Origin: Nonomuraea sp. SYSU D8015
GTDB lineage: Bacteria > Actinomycetota > Actinomycetes > Streptosporangiales > Streptosporangiaceae
Length of the DNA stretch: 64,000 nucleotides
Direction: 5' to 3'
Assembly (NCBI RefSeq): GCF_008065375.1
Contig: NZ_VJYI01000017.1
Location: forward strand, 186,001-250,000
Program-made: the position numbers and the translations under genes
In this document: positions 49,996 through 59,841 of the stretch, piece by piece
Numbering within the stretch: position 1 is the stretch's first letter
Layout: every line of letters begins with the position of its first letter
The notes under the pieces: model-generated
What the model was told of the DNA's origin: nothing
Seen by the model: the letters and a program-made list of their open reading frames with translations, nothing else
Databases searched by the model: none

Positions 49996-52350
49996 ATGAG
50001 GGGTCAAGGACCAATCGACACTAGTGCCGCGTCCGGCGAGAGCCCGCCGTGGCAGGACACCCGGCTGTCGCCCGAAGAGCGAGCCGCGGCGCTCGTCCCG
50101 CTCATGACGCTGGAGGAGAAGGTCGCCCAGCTGGTCGGCGTCTGGGTCGGCGCCGACGCCTCAGGGGGAGGCGTCGCGCCGCACCAGCACGACATGGACA
50201 CCGTGCAGTGGGACGCGGTCATCGGCAACGGCCTGGGGCAGCTGACCCGCCCGTTCGGGACCGCCCCGGTCGATCCCGTCGCCGGCGCCCGCTCGCTGGC
50301 CGCGTCCCAGGCGGAGATCGTGGCGGCCAGCAGGTTCGGGATCCCGGCCCAGGTCCACGAGGAGTGCCTGACCGGCTTCGCCGCCTGGCGGGCGACCGTC
50401 TATCCCGCGCCGCTGAGCTGGGGCGCCGCCTTCGACCCCGAACTGGTCGAGGAGATGGCCGGGCAGGTCGGCCGGTCGCTGCGCGCGGCGGGCGTTCACC
50501 AGGGTCTCGCCCCGGTTCTCGACGTCACCAGGGACTACCGGTGGGGCCGCACCGAGGAGACCATCGGCGAGGACCCGTACCTGGTCGGGACCGTCGGCGC
50601 GGCGTACGTGCGCGGCCTCGAGGGCGCCGGGATCGTCGCCACGCTGAAGCACTTCGCCGGGTACGCCGCCTCCCGGGGCGGCCGCAACCACGCCCCCGTG
50701 CCGATGGGCCGCAGGGAGCTGGCCGACACCGTGCTGCCGCCGTTCGAGATGGCGCTGCGGCTCGGCGGCGCCCGGTCGGTGATGAACTCCTACGCCGAGA
50801 TCGACGGCGTCCCTCCGGCCGCCGACGAGGGCCTGCTGACCGGGCTGCTGCGCGAGGAGTGGGGATTCACCGGCACGGTCGTCTCCGACTACTTCGCCAT
50901 CCGCTTCCTGGAGCGCCTGCACGGCGTGGCCGCGGACGGAGGGCAGGCGGCCGGGCTGGCCCTGCGGGCCGGGATCGACGTCGAACTGCCGACCGTCGAC
51001 ACCTTCGGCGCTTCGCTGATCGAGGCGGTGAAGGCCGGTGAGGTCGACGAGGCGCTCATCGACCGCGCCCTGCGGCGGGTGCTGGCGCAGAAGGCCGAGC
51101 AGGGCCTCCTCGACGCCGGCTGGCGGCCGCTTCCGGAGGACCCCGACGGGCTCCGCCTGGACGACGAGACCGGCCGCGACATCACCCTGCGCCTGGCCCG
51201 CGAGTCCATCGTCCTGCTCCGCAACGCCGGCGGCGTGCTGCCGCTGGCGCCCGGGCGGCGCGTCGCGCTCGTCGGCCCGGTCGCCGACGACCCGATGGCC
51301 ATGCTCGGTTGCTACACCTTCCCCGCGCACGTCGGCCCGCATCCGGAGCAAGGGCTGGGGGTCGAGATCCCGTCGCTGCGCGAGGCCCTGGCCGAGCTCG
51401 TCCCCGGCCTGACGTACGTGCCGGGCTGCGCCATCACCGGCGACGACACCTCCGGCATCCCGGCGGCGGTCGCCGCCGCGGCCGAGGCCGACGTGTGCGT
51501 GCTCGCCGTCGGCGACCGCGCCGGCCTGTTCGGGCGCGGCACCTCGGGGGAGGGCTGCGACGCCGTCGACCTGGACCTCCCGGGCGTCCAGGGCGAGCTG
51601 GTGCGGGCCGTGCTCGCCACCGGCACCCCCGTGGTGCTGGTGCTGCTCGCGGGACGCCCGTACGCGCTCGGCCCGGAGACCGACGCGGCCGCGGCCGTCG
51701 TCTACGGATTCTTCCCCGGGCAGCTCGGCGGCCAGGCCCTCGCCGAGGTGCTCACCGGCGCGGTCAATCCGTCCGGGCGGCTGCCGGTCAGCGTGCCGCG
51801 CGACGCCGGCGCGCTGCCCTCGACGTACCTGTCGCCGCCGCTGGGACGCCGCTCGGAGGTCTCGTCCGTGGACCCGACGCCCGCGTTCCCGTTCGGGCAC
51901 GGGCTCGGTTACACGACGTTCGAGTGGAGCGACGCGGGCGTGCGCGGGCCGGCCGAGTGGCCGGTCGACGGCGAGACGACCGTCGAGATCACGGTGCGCA
52001 ACACCGGGTCGCGCCCCGGCGCCGAGGTCGTGCAGCTGTACCTGCACGACCCGGTGGCGCAGACGACCAGGCCGGTGGTGCGGCTGGTCGGCTACGCCCG
52101 CGTGCCGCTGGAGGTGGGGCGGGCCGCGCGCGTGTCGTTCACGGTCCCGGCCGACCTCACGTCGTTCACGGGGGTGCGCGGCCGGCGCATCGTCGAGCCC
52201 GGCGACGTCGAGCTGCGCTTCGGGCGCTCCAGCGCCGACACCGCGGCGGTCCTGCCGCTGCGGCTGACCGGCGCCGAGCGCGAGGTCGGCCACGACAGGA
52301 AGCTGCTGGCGGCGGTCGCCGTCACACCGGAGGAAGGCGGCGGCATATGA
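49996..52350 (+). CDS. GH3 glycosidase (beta-xylosidase/beta-glucosidase type)
   Basis: 784 aa, no signal peptide. N-terminal GH3 barrel with KHFAGY at 218-223 and the nucleophile Asp298 in TVVSDYFA; a second alpha/beta sandwich domain (VALVGPVADDPMAMLGCYTF, GEGCDAVDLDLPG); and a C-terminal fibronectin III-like domain (TVEITVRNTGSRPGAEVVQL). It acts on short imported oligosaccharides; a xylosidase role is favoured by the GH67, GH43 and aldouronate-type transporter context. First gene of the operon; overlaps the permease gene by ATGA. Confidence 0.92.
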   Translation: MRGQGPIDTSAASGESPPWQDTRLSPEERAAALVPLMTLEEKVAQLVGVWVGADASGGGVAPHQHDMDTVQWDAVIGNGLGQLTRPFGTAPVDPVAGARSLAASQAEIVAASRFGIPAQVHEECLTGFAAWRATVYPAPLSWGAAFDPELVEEMAGQVGRSLRAAGVHQGLAPVLDVTRDYRWGRTEETIGEDPYLVGTVGAAYVRGLEGAGIVATLKHFAGYAASRGGRNHAPVPMGRRELADTVLPPFEMALRLGGARSVMNSYAEIDGVPPAADEGLLTGLLREEWGFTGTVVSDYFAIRFLERLHGVAADGGQAAGLALRAGIDVELPTVDTFGASLIEAVKAGEVDEALIDRALRRVLAQKAEQGLLDAGWRPLPEDPDGLRLDDETGRDITLRLARESIVLLRNAGGVLPLAPGRRVALVGPVADDPMAMLGCYTFPAHVGPHPEQGLGVEIPSLREALAELVPGLTYVPGCAITGDDTSGIPAAVAAAAEADVCVLAVGDRAGLFGRGTSGEGCDAVDLDLPGVQGELVRAVLATGTPVVLVLLAGRPYALGPETDAAAAVVYGFFPGQLGGQALAEVLTGAVNPSGRLPVSVPRDAGALPSTYLSPPLGRRSEVSSVDPTPAFPFGHGLGYTTFEWSDAGVRGPAEWPVDGETTVEITVRNTGSRPGAEVVQLYLHDPVAQTTRPVVRLVGYARVPLEVGRAARVSFTVPADLTSFTGVRGRRIVEPGDVELRFGRSSADTAAVLPLRLTGAEREVGHDRKLLAAVAVTPEEGGGI

Positions 52351-53375
52351 CCACCGAGCCCGCCTCTCGGAGTGAGGCCATGAAAACGGGCGCGATGAGC
52401 ACGACCCTGGACGGTCCACCGCGGGACGCGCGCCCCGCCCGGCCCGACGCCGGCCGGCGGAGGCGCGCCAAGCCGGACACGTGGTGGCACGCGCTCCGCC
52501 GCGACTGGCGGCTGTATTCGCTGGCGATCCTGCCGCTGCTGTTCTTCCTGATCTTCCGGTACGTCCCGATGATCGGAAACGTGATCGCCTTCCGCCGGTA
52601 CGAGCCGGGCGGCAGCATCTTCGGCGAGTCCTGGGCGGGCCTGCGGTACGTGCGGATGTTCCTCAGCGACCCCACGTTCTGGAACGTGTTCACCAACACG
52701 CTCATCCTCGGCGCGCTGACCCTGCTGTTCACCTTCCCGCTGCCGATCGCGCTGGCGCTGCTGCTCAACGAGGTGCGCAACCAGCGCATCAAGCGGTTCC
52801 TGCAGTCGGTGTCGTACCTGCCGCACTTCCTGTCGATGGTCATCGTGGCCGGCATCGTCATGCAGATGACGGCCATCGACGGCCCCATCAACCAGATGCT
52901 GAAGGCCGTCGGCGAAGACCCCGTCCCGTTCATGCAGAAGCCGGAGTGGTTCCGCACGATCTTCGTCTCGTCGGAGGTCTGGCAGACCGTCGGCTGGGGG
53001 ACGATCCTCTACCTGGCCGCGCTGACGACCATCGACGAGCAGCTCTACGACGCGGCCCGCATCGACGGCGCCAACCGGTGGCGGCAGATCTGGCACGTCA
53101 CCCTGCCGGGCATCCGCCCGACGGCGGTCACGCTGCTGATCCTCAACGTCGGCACGTTCATGGCCGTGGGCTTCGAGAAGGTCCTGCTGCTGTACAACCC
53201 GCTGACGTACCCGACGGCCGACGTGATCTCCACGTACCTGTACCGCATGGGCTTCGAGTCGAGCAACCTCAGCTACGCCGCCGCGATCGGCCTGTTCGAG
53301 GCGCTGATCGGGGTGGTGCTGATCGTGTCGGCGAACCTGATCTCCCGCCGCACAGTAGGGACCAGCATATGGTGA
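52347..53375 (+). CDS. LplB-type ABC sugar permease
   Basis: 342 aa CUT1 permease, six helices after a 45-residue basic N-terminus. It reads LYSLAILPLLFFLIFRYVPM and GNVIAFRRYEPG (LplB family), with the EAA loop YDAARIDGANRWRQIWHVTL. ATG 52347 overlaps the GH3 stop; RBS GGAGGAAGG. LplB/YtcP pairs import aldouronates or complex glycan fragments in xylanolytic bacteria. Confidence 0.93.
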   Translation: MTTEPASRSEAMKTGAMSTTLDGPPRDARPARPDAGRRRRAKPDTWWHALRRDWRLYSLAILPLLFFLIFRYVPMIGNVIAFRRYEPGGSIFGESWAGLRYVRMFLSDPTFWNVFTNTLILGALTLLFTFPLPIALALLLNEVRNQRIKRFLQSVSYLPHFLSMVIVAGIVMQMTAIDGPINQMLKAVGEDPVPFMQKPEWFRTIFVSSEVWQTVGWGTILYLAALTTIDEQLYDAARIDGANRWRQIWHVTLPGIRPTAVTLLILNVGTFMAVGFEKVLLLYNPLTYPTADVISTYLYRMGFESSNLSYAAAIGLFEALIGVVLIVSANLISRRTVGTSIW

Positions 53376-54247
53376 CGATGGCCAGGAGCCGCGGCTACCG
53401 CGTGTTCCAAGGGATCAACGCCGTCATCCTGACCGGCGTCGTGATCGTGACGCTGTATCCGTTCGTCAACATCATCGCCCGCTCGTTCAGCGAAGAGCGC
53501 TACATCGTCACCGGGCAGGTCAACCTCCTTCCGCGCGGGTTCAGCCTCAGGACCTACGAAGTCGTGACGGCGGACCCGATGTTCTGGACGAACTACCGCA
53601 ACACGGTGGTCTACACGGTCGTGGCCACGGCCATCGCCATGGTGCTGACGACCTGCTACGCGTACGTGCTGTCCAAGAAGCACCTCAAGGGCCGCACGTT
53701 CCTCATCTGGGTGGCCGTCTTCACCATGATCTTCTCCGGCGGCCTGATCCCCAACTACGTGCTGGTCAACAGCCTCGGGATGACGAACACCATCTGGGCC
53801 GTCGTGCTGCCCAACGCCATCAGCGTCTTCAACCTGCTGGTCATGAAGACGTTCTTCGAGAACCTGCCGCAGGAGCTGGAGGAGGCCGCCGCCATCGACG
53901 GCCTCAGCACCTACGGCATCCTCTGGCGGGTGGTGCTGCCGCTGTCGAAAGCGGTCATCGCCACGATGCTGCTCTTCTACGCGGTCTCGTTCTGGAACTC
54001 GTGGTTCACGGCCTTCCTCTACCTGAACGAGCAGGAGCTGTTCCCGGTGACCGTCTACCTGCGCAACATCATCGCGGGCGCCACCGGCGCGGAGAACGCC
54101 GGCGCGGTGATAGGTGAGGCGTCGCAGGTGGCCTCCAACATCCAGTCGGTGACGATCCTCCTCACCGTCCTGCCCATCCTGGCGGTCTACCCCTTCGTCC
54201 AGAGGTACTTCGTCTCCGGAGTCATGCTCGGCGCGGTCAAGGGCTAG
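53369..54247 (+). CDS. YtcP-type ABC sugar permease
   Basis: 292 aa, six helices. YPFVNIIARSFSEERYI and TVVYTVVATAIAMVLTTCYA are YtcP/AraQ-like; the EAA loop is LEEAAAIDGLSTYGILWRVV. ATG 53369 overlaps the preceding permease by 7 nt. No ATPase gene is present in the operon, so a shared MsmK-type ATPase encoded elsewhere must energise the importer. Confidence 0.93.
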   Translation: MVTMARSRGYRVFQGINAVILTGVVIVTLYPFVNIIARSFSEERYIVTGQVNLLPRGFSLRTYEVVTADPMFWTNYRNTVVYTVVATAIAMVLTTCYAYVLSKKHLKGRTFLIWVAVFTMIFSGGLIPNYVLVNSLGMTNTIWAVVLPNAISVFNLLVMKTFFENLPQELEEAAAIDGLSTYGILWRVVLPLSKAVIATMLLFYAVSFWNSWFTAFLYLNEQELFPVTVYLRNIIAGATGAENAGAVIGEASQVASNIQSVTILLTVLPILAVYPFVQRYFVSGVMLGAVKG

Positions 54248-54276
54248 CCGTCCCCGTCAACCGAAGGAATCCCCCC

Positions 54277-55914
54277 ATGCGAGAGATCTCACGACGTCAG
54301 GCGCTTGTCGGCTTGGGTGCGTTCACCTTCGTCCTCGCCGGCTGCGGCGAGGGCGAGACCGCAAAGAAGACCGCCGACGTGTCAGGGAACAAGGCGGGCG
54401 CGATGGCGAGCTTCGGCGTCGGCCAGCAGTTCAAGGCCACCGAGCCGATCTCCTTCGACGTCCTCTACAACAACCACCCGTTCTACCCGCTCAAGAACGA
54501 CTGGCTGTTCTGGCAGGAGCTGACCAAGCGCACCAACGTCACCCTCAAGCCGGTCGCGGTGCCGCTCAGCGACTACGAGAAGAAGCGCGGCCTGCTGGTG
54601 GGCTCCGGTCAGGCCCCGCTCATCATCCCGAAGACGTACCATCCGGCTGAGGAGGCCTTCGTGGCCTCCGGCGCCATCCTGCCGGTCAGCGACTACCTCG
54701 ACCTGATGCCGAACTTCAAGGACAAGGTCGCCAAGTGGCGCCTGGAGCCGGAGCTGAACACGTTCCGGCAGTCCGACGGCCGCTTCTACCTGCTGCCCGG
54801 GCTTCACGAGGACATCTGGGTGGACTACTCCCTCGCGGTCAGGACCGACATCCTGGAGAAGCACAATCTGGAGATCCCCAAGACCTGGGACGAGCTGTAC
54901 ACCGTTCTCAAGGCGTTGAAGGCCGAGTACCCCGACCTCTATCCCATGACCGACCGGTGGGGCGTCCCCACGCCGGGAGGCAACCTGCTCAAAATCGTCG
55001 CCCAGGCGTACGGCGCCAAGGGCGGGTGGGAGTACCAGCACGCGACCTGGGACTCCGCGGCCGGGAAGTTCGTCTACACCGGCGCCATGCCCGGGTACAA
55101 GCAGATGATCGAGTACCTGCACAAGCTGGTGAAGGAGAAGCTGCTCGACCCGGAGAGCTTCACGCAGCAGGACGAGCAGGCCAAGCAGAAGTTCAACTCC
55201 GGCAAGTCGTTCGTCATCAGCGCCAACGCGCAGACGCTGATCAACGACCACCGGACCCAGCTGAGCAAGCTCGTCCCCGGCGCCAAGATCGTCAAGATTC
55301 CGGTGCCGCTGGGCCCGATCGGGGAGTACAAGATCGGCGTCCGCACCGAGAACGGCGTCATGATCTCCAAGAAGGCCCTGGAGAACAAGAACTTCGTGGC
55401 CATGATGCAGTTCATCGACTGGCTCTGGTACTCCGACCAGGGCCAGGAGTTCGCCAAGTGGGGCGTCGAGGGGACCACGTTCACCAAGGACGCCTCCGGC
55501 GCCTACAAGCTCGCCGAGGACGTCGACTTCGTCGGCCTCAACCCCGGGGCGCCCAAGCACCTGCAGAAGGACTTCGGCTTCCACAACGGCGTGTTCACCT
55601 ACGGCGGCACCACCAAGCTGCTGCACTCCACCTTCTCCGAGGAGGAGCTGGCATTCCAGAAGGTGATGAACGCCAGGAAGCCGTGGCCCGTCGAGCCGCC
55701 GCACCCGTTCACCGACGAGGAGCGCGAGCAGGCCGCGCTGTGGGAGACGCCGCTGAAGGACCACGTCCAGCAGAACACGCTCAAGTTCATCCTCGGCGAG
55801 CGCGACCTGAGCGAATGGGACGCCTACGTCAAGGAGCTGGAGGCCAAGAACATGACCTCCTACATCAACCTGGTCACCACCGCCTACGAGCGGTTCAAGA
55901 AGGAACACGGCTGA
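54277..55914 (+). CDS. Lipoprotein sugar-binding protein (LplA/YtcQ type)
   Basis: 545 aa, larger than most CUT1 binding proteins but normal for the LplA group. Twin-arginine-like start (SRRQALVGLGAF) and lipobox LAGC with Cys at about residue 23. Contains the SBP1 core (YDYEKKRGLL-like loop, LPGLHEDIWVDYSLAVRTDI, KIGVRTENGVMISKKALENK). It is the specificity subunit and probably binds an aldouronate such as methylglucuronoxylotriose (inference from GH67/GH43 neighbours). Confidence 0.92.
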   Translation: MREISRRQALVGLGAFTFVLAGCGEGETAKKTADVSGNKAGAMASFGVGQQFKATEPISFDVLYNNHPFYPLKNDWLFWQELTKRTNVTLKPVAVPLSDYEKKRGLLVGSGQAPLIIPKTYHPAEEAFVASGAILPVSDYLDLMPNFKDKVAKWRLEPELNTFRQSDGRFYLLPGLHEDIWVDYSLAVRTDILEKHNLEIPKTWDELYTVLKALKAEYPDLYPMTDRWGVPTPGGNLLKIVAQAYGAKGGWEYQHATWDSAAGKFVYTGAMPGYKQMIEYLHKLVKEKLLDPESFTQQDEQAKQKFNSGKSFVISANAQTLINDHRTQLSKLVPGAKIVKIPVPLGPIGEYKIGVRTENGVMISKKALENKNFVAMMQFIDWLWYSDQGQEFAKWGVEGTTFTKDASGAYKLAEDVDFVGLNPGAPKHLQKDFGFHNGVFTYGGTTKLLHSTFSEEELAFQKVMNARKPWPVEPPHPFTDEEREQAALWETPLKDHVQQNTLKFILGERDLSEWDAYVKELEAKNMTSYINLVTTAYERFKKEHG

Positions 55915-55973
55915 TCGACGCGGACGGGCCAGGCCCATGGCAGACGGCCGCCCGGGCCGGGGAAGGATGACCG

Positions 55974-56669
55974 ATGAGCGAGGTGCCTGAGGTGGCGGCG
56001 CGGCGGCGGTTCGGTGAGGGGCCGCTCTCGCGCGCCGCCGCGCTGATCTACACCCTGCTGGTGGTCGAGGGCCTGTTCCTGGTCACGGCCGCGCCCGGCC
56101 TCGTCGCGCTGACCCTGCTCGGCAGCGACGCGAGCAACGTGCCGCTGGCGGCCCTCTGTGCGCTGCCGCTCGGCCCCGCCCTGTCCGCCGCGCTCTACGC
56201 GCTGGGCCGGCGCAGCACCGACCTGACGGACCTGCGCCCGGCGGCGGCGTTCTGGCGCGGCTACAGGGCCAACGCGGGCGGGGTGCTGAAGATCTGGGCG
56301 CCGTGGCTGGCCGGGGTGGCCGTCATCGGGACCAATCTGGCGAACTTCGCGGCCGCCGGAGTGCCGGGGTGGTGGGCGGTGCTGCTGGTGCTCGTCGCGG
56401 CGGCGGCGATCGTGTGGGTGGCCAACGCGCTGGTGATCACGTCGTTGTTCGAGTTCCGGGCGGTGGACGTGGCCCGGCTGGCCTCGTACTTCCTCATGCG
56501 CTCGCCCAAGGTCACCCTGGCCAACGCCTCCCTGCTCGTCGTGGCGGGCGGCGCCACGCTGCTCGCCACCGAGCTGCTGCCGGCGCTCCTGGCCTCGGCG
56601 TTCGCGGCGGCGCTGCTGTGGAACAGCCGCCCGCTGATCGCCGAGGTGACCGAAAGGTTCACCGTCTGA
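55974..56669 (+). CDS. DUF624 (YesL-like) membrane protein
   Basis: 231 aa, five to six helices; AALIYTLLVVEGLFLVTAAP at the start and FWRGYRANAGGVLKIWAPWL are typical of DUF624. YesL-type proteins accompany LplABC importers of plant-cell-wall sugars; their role is not established. RBS GGAAGGA; last gene of the GH3 operon. It is convergent with GH67: the two stop codons are 1 bp apart. Confidence 0.9.
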   Translation: MSEVPEVAARRRFGEGPLSRAAALIYTLLVVEGLFLVTAAPGLVALTLLGSDASNVPLAALCALPLGPALSAALYALGRRSTDLTDLRPAAAFWRGYRANAGGVLKIWAPWLAGVAVIGTNLANFAAAGVPGWWAVLLVLVAAAAIVWVANALVITSLFEFRAVDVARLASYFLMRSPKVTLANASLLVVAGGATLLATELLPALLASAFAAALLWNSRPLIAEVTERFTV

Positions 56670-56670
56670 A

Positions 56671-58695
56671 TCAGGGGATGTGCCGGCCGTGGGCGTCCGG
56701 CACCCCCGACTTGCGGAAGAAATAGGCGTTGATCTGGTCGCGCCACTCCTCGGCGCAGCGGAGCTGCTCGTCGAGCAGCTCCCGCACCCGGCCGTGCAGC
56801 GCCGGGTCCACCGACCCCTCGAGCTTGTCCCAGTGCGCCCGCATCTCGGCCACCTCCTCGACCCCGGCGAAATGGGTGTCGTAGATGTGCTGGATGACGG
56901 TCGAGCCGCTGTGCAGCACGTGCCCGTACGGGACGTGGTGGAAGAACAGCAGCAGCTCGTCGGGGCACCGCTCCAGGGACTCGTAGACGTCCGACCACGG
57001 CCGCGGATACTGGCCGGTGAAGCCCGTCCCGGTGGCGCGGGTGCGGTCCACGCCGACGCCGTCCCGGTCGGCGAAGTGGTACGTGCCCCACGGCGTGTAC
57101 TCGTAGCCGTCCACGTCGGGGCCGTAATGGTGCCCGGGGCGGACCATGAAGCCGACGCCGAGCGGCGCGGTGTAGCGCTCGTAGGTCCGCCAGGAGCCGT
57201 CCATCATCGCGTGCAGGGCGCGCCGCAGCGGCTCCGGGCCCGGCGGGAACGTGAGGCCGATCCACTCGTCGAGGATGTCGGCGGGGGTCAGCCACGGGTC
57301 CCAGGCCAGGCGGCCGAAGGCGTACAGGTTGGCCTGCGCGAGCGGGTGGCCGGTCCAGAAAGGGTCGTCGCCGACGTTGGAGACCGCGACCAGGCCGCCC
57401 CTGGCCGCCCTCGTCGCCACGCTCGACCCGTCCTCCGGGCCCCACGGCTTGAAGCCGAGCACCTCGCTCCACATCGGGGCCAGGTAGCACACGTGCTTCT
57501 GCTGGCCGGTGTACTCCTGCGTCACCTGGAACTCCACCGCCACGTTCGTGTGGTCCATCGCCATGATGACCGGCGAGACCGGCTCCCGCGGCTGGAAGTC
57601 CATGGGACCGTACTTGACCTGCAGGATCGCGTTGTCGCGGAACTGCCCGTCGAGCGGGGCGAAATGGTCGTGGGCGGCGCGGGCGCGGTCGGTCGAGCGG
57701 TCGCGCCAGTCCTGCCGGTGGTTGTAGACGAAGGCCCGCCAGTGCACGACCCCGCCGTGCGGGGCGAGGGCGTCGGCGAGCAGGTTGGCGCCGTCGGCGT
57801 GGGTGCGCCCGTACGCGAACGGGCCCGGCTGCCCCTCGGAGTCGGCCTTCACCATGTAACCGCCGAAGTCCGGAATCGTCCCGTACACGCGCTCGGTGGC
57901 CTCGGCCCACCACCGGCGCACGTCCTCGTCCAGCGGGTCGGCGGTCGGCAGCCCGCCGAGCACGATGGGGGAGGCGAACGTGACCGACAGGTGCACACGG
58001 ATCCCGTACGGGCGCAGCTCGGCGGCGATCGCGGCGACCTCGTCGAGCCGGTCGGTCAGCAGGCGCGCCTCGCTGGCGTGCACGTTGACGTTGTTGATCG
58101 CGACCGCGTTGATCCCGCACGCGGCCAGCAACCGCCCGTAGGCCCGCACGCGCGCGAGGTCCTCGCGCAGGACGCCGTCATGCCAGAAGATCGAACCGCC
58201 CGCGTAGCCGCGTTCGACCTGGCCCATCACCGGGTGCACGTCGATGTTGTCCCAGTGGTCGAGCATGCGCCGCCCGTTCGCGGGCCGGTGCCGCTCCGCC
58301 GGCCGCTCGCCCTCGAACGCCGCCTCACCCAGCCGCATCACGTGGTAGAAGCCGTAGAGCAGCCCGGCGGGGTCGTCGGCGAGCACCACCGTGACGCCGT
58401 CGCGCCGGGCGAGCACGTACCCCTCCGCGCCGGCTCGGCCGGCCTCGTCCCTGATCGCCGCCGCGCCGGCCGGCAGCCGCTCCACGGCCGACAACGCCAG
58501 CACGAGGTCGAACGGGCCGTCGCCGTCCCGCCGCACACTGCCGCCGTGCCGGGCGCAGGCGTGCGCGACCTCGTCGTGCACGGTCTCGGCGAGCGTCCCC
58601 TCGCCGCCCACGAGGACCTGGCGCGAGCCGATCGCCCGGAACGCCTCCGGCGGCAGCCACGCCGCGTGCACGTCGGTCAGCTCAGGAATGGTCAC
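56671..58695 (-). CDS. aguA: GH67 alpha-glucuronidase
   Basis: 674 aa, no signal peptide, intracellular. Hydrolyses the alpha-1,2 bond between (4-O-methyl)glucuronic acid and the non-reducing xylose of aldouronates. The catalytic residues line up by position with Cellvibrio GH67A: Glu287 in KADSEGQPGP (acid), Asp366 in YGPMDFQPRE and Glu394 in VTQEYTGQ (bases). The N-terminal beta-sandwich and C-terminal helical dimer domain are present. It faces the transporter operon tail-to-tail and has its own promoter, so co-regulation is by trans-acting factor rather than by operon. Confidence 0.95.
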   Translation of the reverse strand: MTIPELTDVHAAWLPPEAFRAIGSRQVLVGGEGTLAETVHDEVAHACARHGGSVRRDGDGPFDLVLALSAVERLPAGAAAIRDEAGRAGAEGYVLARRDGVTVVLADDPAGLLYGFYHVMRLGEAAFEGERPAERHRPANGRRMLDHWDNIDVHPVMGQVERGYAGGSIFWHDGVLREDLARVRAYGRLLAACGINAVAINNVNVHASEARLLTDRLDEVAAIAAELRPYGIRVHLSVTFASPIVLGGLPTADPLDEDVRRWWAEATERVYGTIPDFGGYMVKADSEGQPGPFAYGRTHADGANLLADALAPHGGVVHWRAFVYNHRQDWRDRSTDRARAAHDHFAPLDGQFRDNAILQVKYGPMDFQPREPVSPVIMAMDHTNVAVEFQVTQEYTGQQKHVCYLAPMWSEVLGFKPWGPEDGSSVATRAARGGLVAVSNVGDDPFWTGHPLAQANLYAFGRLAWDPWLTPADILDEWIGLTFPPGPEPLRRALHAMMDGSWRTYERYTAPLGVGFMVRPGHHYGPDVDGYEYTPWGTYHFADRDGVGVDRTRATGTGFTGQYPRPWSDVYESLERCPDELLLFFHHVPYGHVLHSGSTVIQHIYDTHFAGVEEVAEMRAHWDKLEGSVDPALHGRVRELLDEQLRCAEEWRDQINAYFFRKSGVPDAHGRHIP

Positions 58696-58759
58696 GAACG
58701 TCCTCCGGATGGGCAGGCCGAGCCGTCACGGAGAATCTACCGAAACCGGTGATCAACGG

Positions 58760-59389
58760 TCAGACCAGCCCGACGACGAAGCCCTCGTCCTTGATGCCCA
58801 GGTACGCCTGCGGCCGGAACCGCCGCATCGCCTGCTCGATGACCGGGATGTACTTGGGGTTCGAGCCGAGCGGCAGCCGGTAGCCGTTCTTGACCGTGTG
58901 GAACTCCCACAGGTGCTCCATGTCCGGGTGGCGGGCCCGGAAGCCCGGGTCGGCGGGGAAGAGGTCGAGCCGGACCATGATCCTGCGCATGATGTAGTCG
59001 GCGAGCTGGACGCGGCGCTGCTTGGTGCGCGAGATGCCCACCCCGGACAGTTCGGCCCACGCCACCGCCCACGGCTTGCCCCGCGGGTCGTCCCAGCGCA
59101 CGCCGAAGGCGTCGAAGACGAGGTGGCGGGGCCGGTTCAGCTTGCGCCAGGCGATGACCGGCAGCAGGCCGATGGACAGGAAGATCAGCCCGAAGACCAC
59201 GCCGGGCACCATGCCGTCCGAGCCGCCCGTCACCTGGCCCGTGAAGGACCAGTAGAGCGTCATGATCCCGATGACGCCCGCGACCGAGCCGCCGATCAGC
59301 GCCTTCACCTTGGCGTCGCGGCCGACGTCGATCACCACGGGCGGGGGAGTCGGGGCGTTGAACTGTGGTTGAGAGGGGCCGTACGTCAT
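58760..59389 (-). CDS. Two-helix membrane protein of unknown function
   Basis: 209 aa from ATG 59389. Pro-rich N-terminal 20 residues, then two hydrophobic helices (about 33-52 and 62-80) and a soluble PH-like domain (LVFDAFGVRWDDPRGKPWAV, AWAELSGVGISRTKQRR). Such proteins are common in actinomycetes; function unknown. It is 65 nt after the GH67 promoter side and unlikely to belong to the sugar system. Confidence 0.8.
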   Translation of the reverse strand: MTYGPSQPQFNAPTPPPVVIDVGRDAKVKALIGGSVAGVIGIMTLYWSFTGQVTGGSDGMVPGVVFGLIFLSIGLLPVIAWRKLNRPRHLVFDAFGVRWDDPRGKPWAVAWAELSGVGISRTKQRRVQLADYIMRRIMVRLDLFPADPGFRARHPDMEHLWEFHTVKNGYRLPLGSNPKYIPVIEQAMRRFRPQAYLGIKDEGFVVGLV

Positions 59390-59454
59390 GAAAGGGCAGG
59401 TTAGCGGGGGGCGGGTGCACTTTCCGCTACGCTTCAGGGTTTTGCGAAGCGTCC

Positions 59455-59841
59455 CTATCCGGTGACCAGCGCGTTGACGGTCAGCACTTCCTCGCCCGCG
59501 GGACCGTCCAGCCGGATCGACACCTCCCACGCCCCGCTCATGGGGAACAGCTCGCCGTCGGCGACGAAGCGGCCCGGCGCCGTCTCGCGGGCGGTGAGCT
59601 CGGGCGTGGAGTGCCCCATGTCCGGCATCACCGCCGACACGGCCACGGTGTCCGCGTCACCCGAGGTCACCTGCACCTCGACGGAGACGCGGCCGGTCGT
59701 CGGCCTGTCGACGACGACGGTGACGGCGTAGCGGGCGCCCGTGCTGCTCACCCGGAGCGGCTCGGCGCCCAGGCCCCGGCCCACGATGAAGATCACCGCC
59801 GCGGCGGCGACGAGGGCGACGGCGATCACGATCCGCCTCAT
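59455..59841 (-). CDS. FixH/YtkA-like exported protein
   Basis: 128 aa with an N-terminal membrane anchor (residues 4-22) and an Ig-like domain with AVMPDMGHSTPELTARETAP and GAWEVSIRLDG, the FixH/YtkA pattern; the MGHS segment resembles metal-handling members. ATG 59841 overlaps the upstream stop (ATGA). Last of three overlapping genes whose products all lie in or outside the membrane; copper/metal handling is a guess from this motif. Confidence 0.8.
   Translation of the reverse strand: MRRIVIAVALVAAAAVIFIVGRGLGAEPLRVSSTGARYAVTVVVDRPTTGRVSVEVQVTSGDADTVAVSAVMPDMGHSTPELTARETAPGRFVADGELFPMSGAWEVSIRLDGPAGEEVLTVNALVTG

Noticed and set aside
56680..58752. 690-aa plus-strand frame opposite GH67
   Set aside because: Antisense shadow; GH67 catalytic residues on the other strand are unambiguous.
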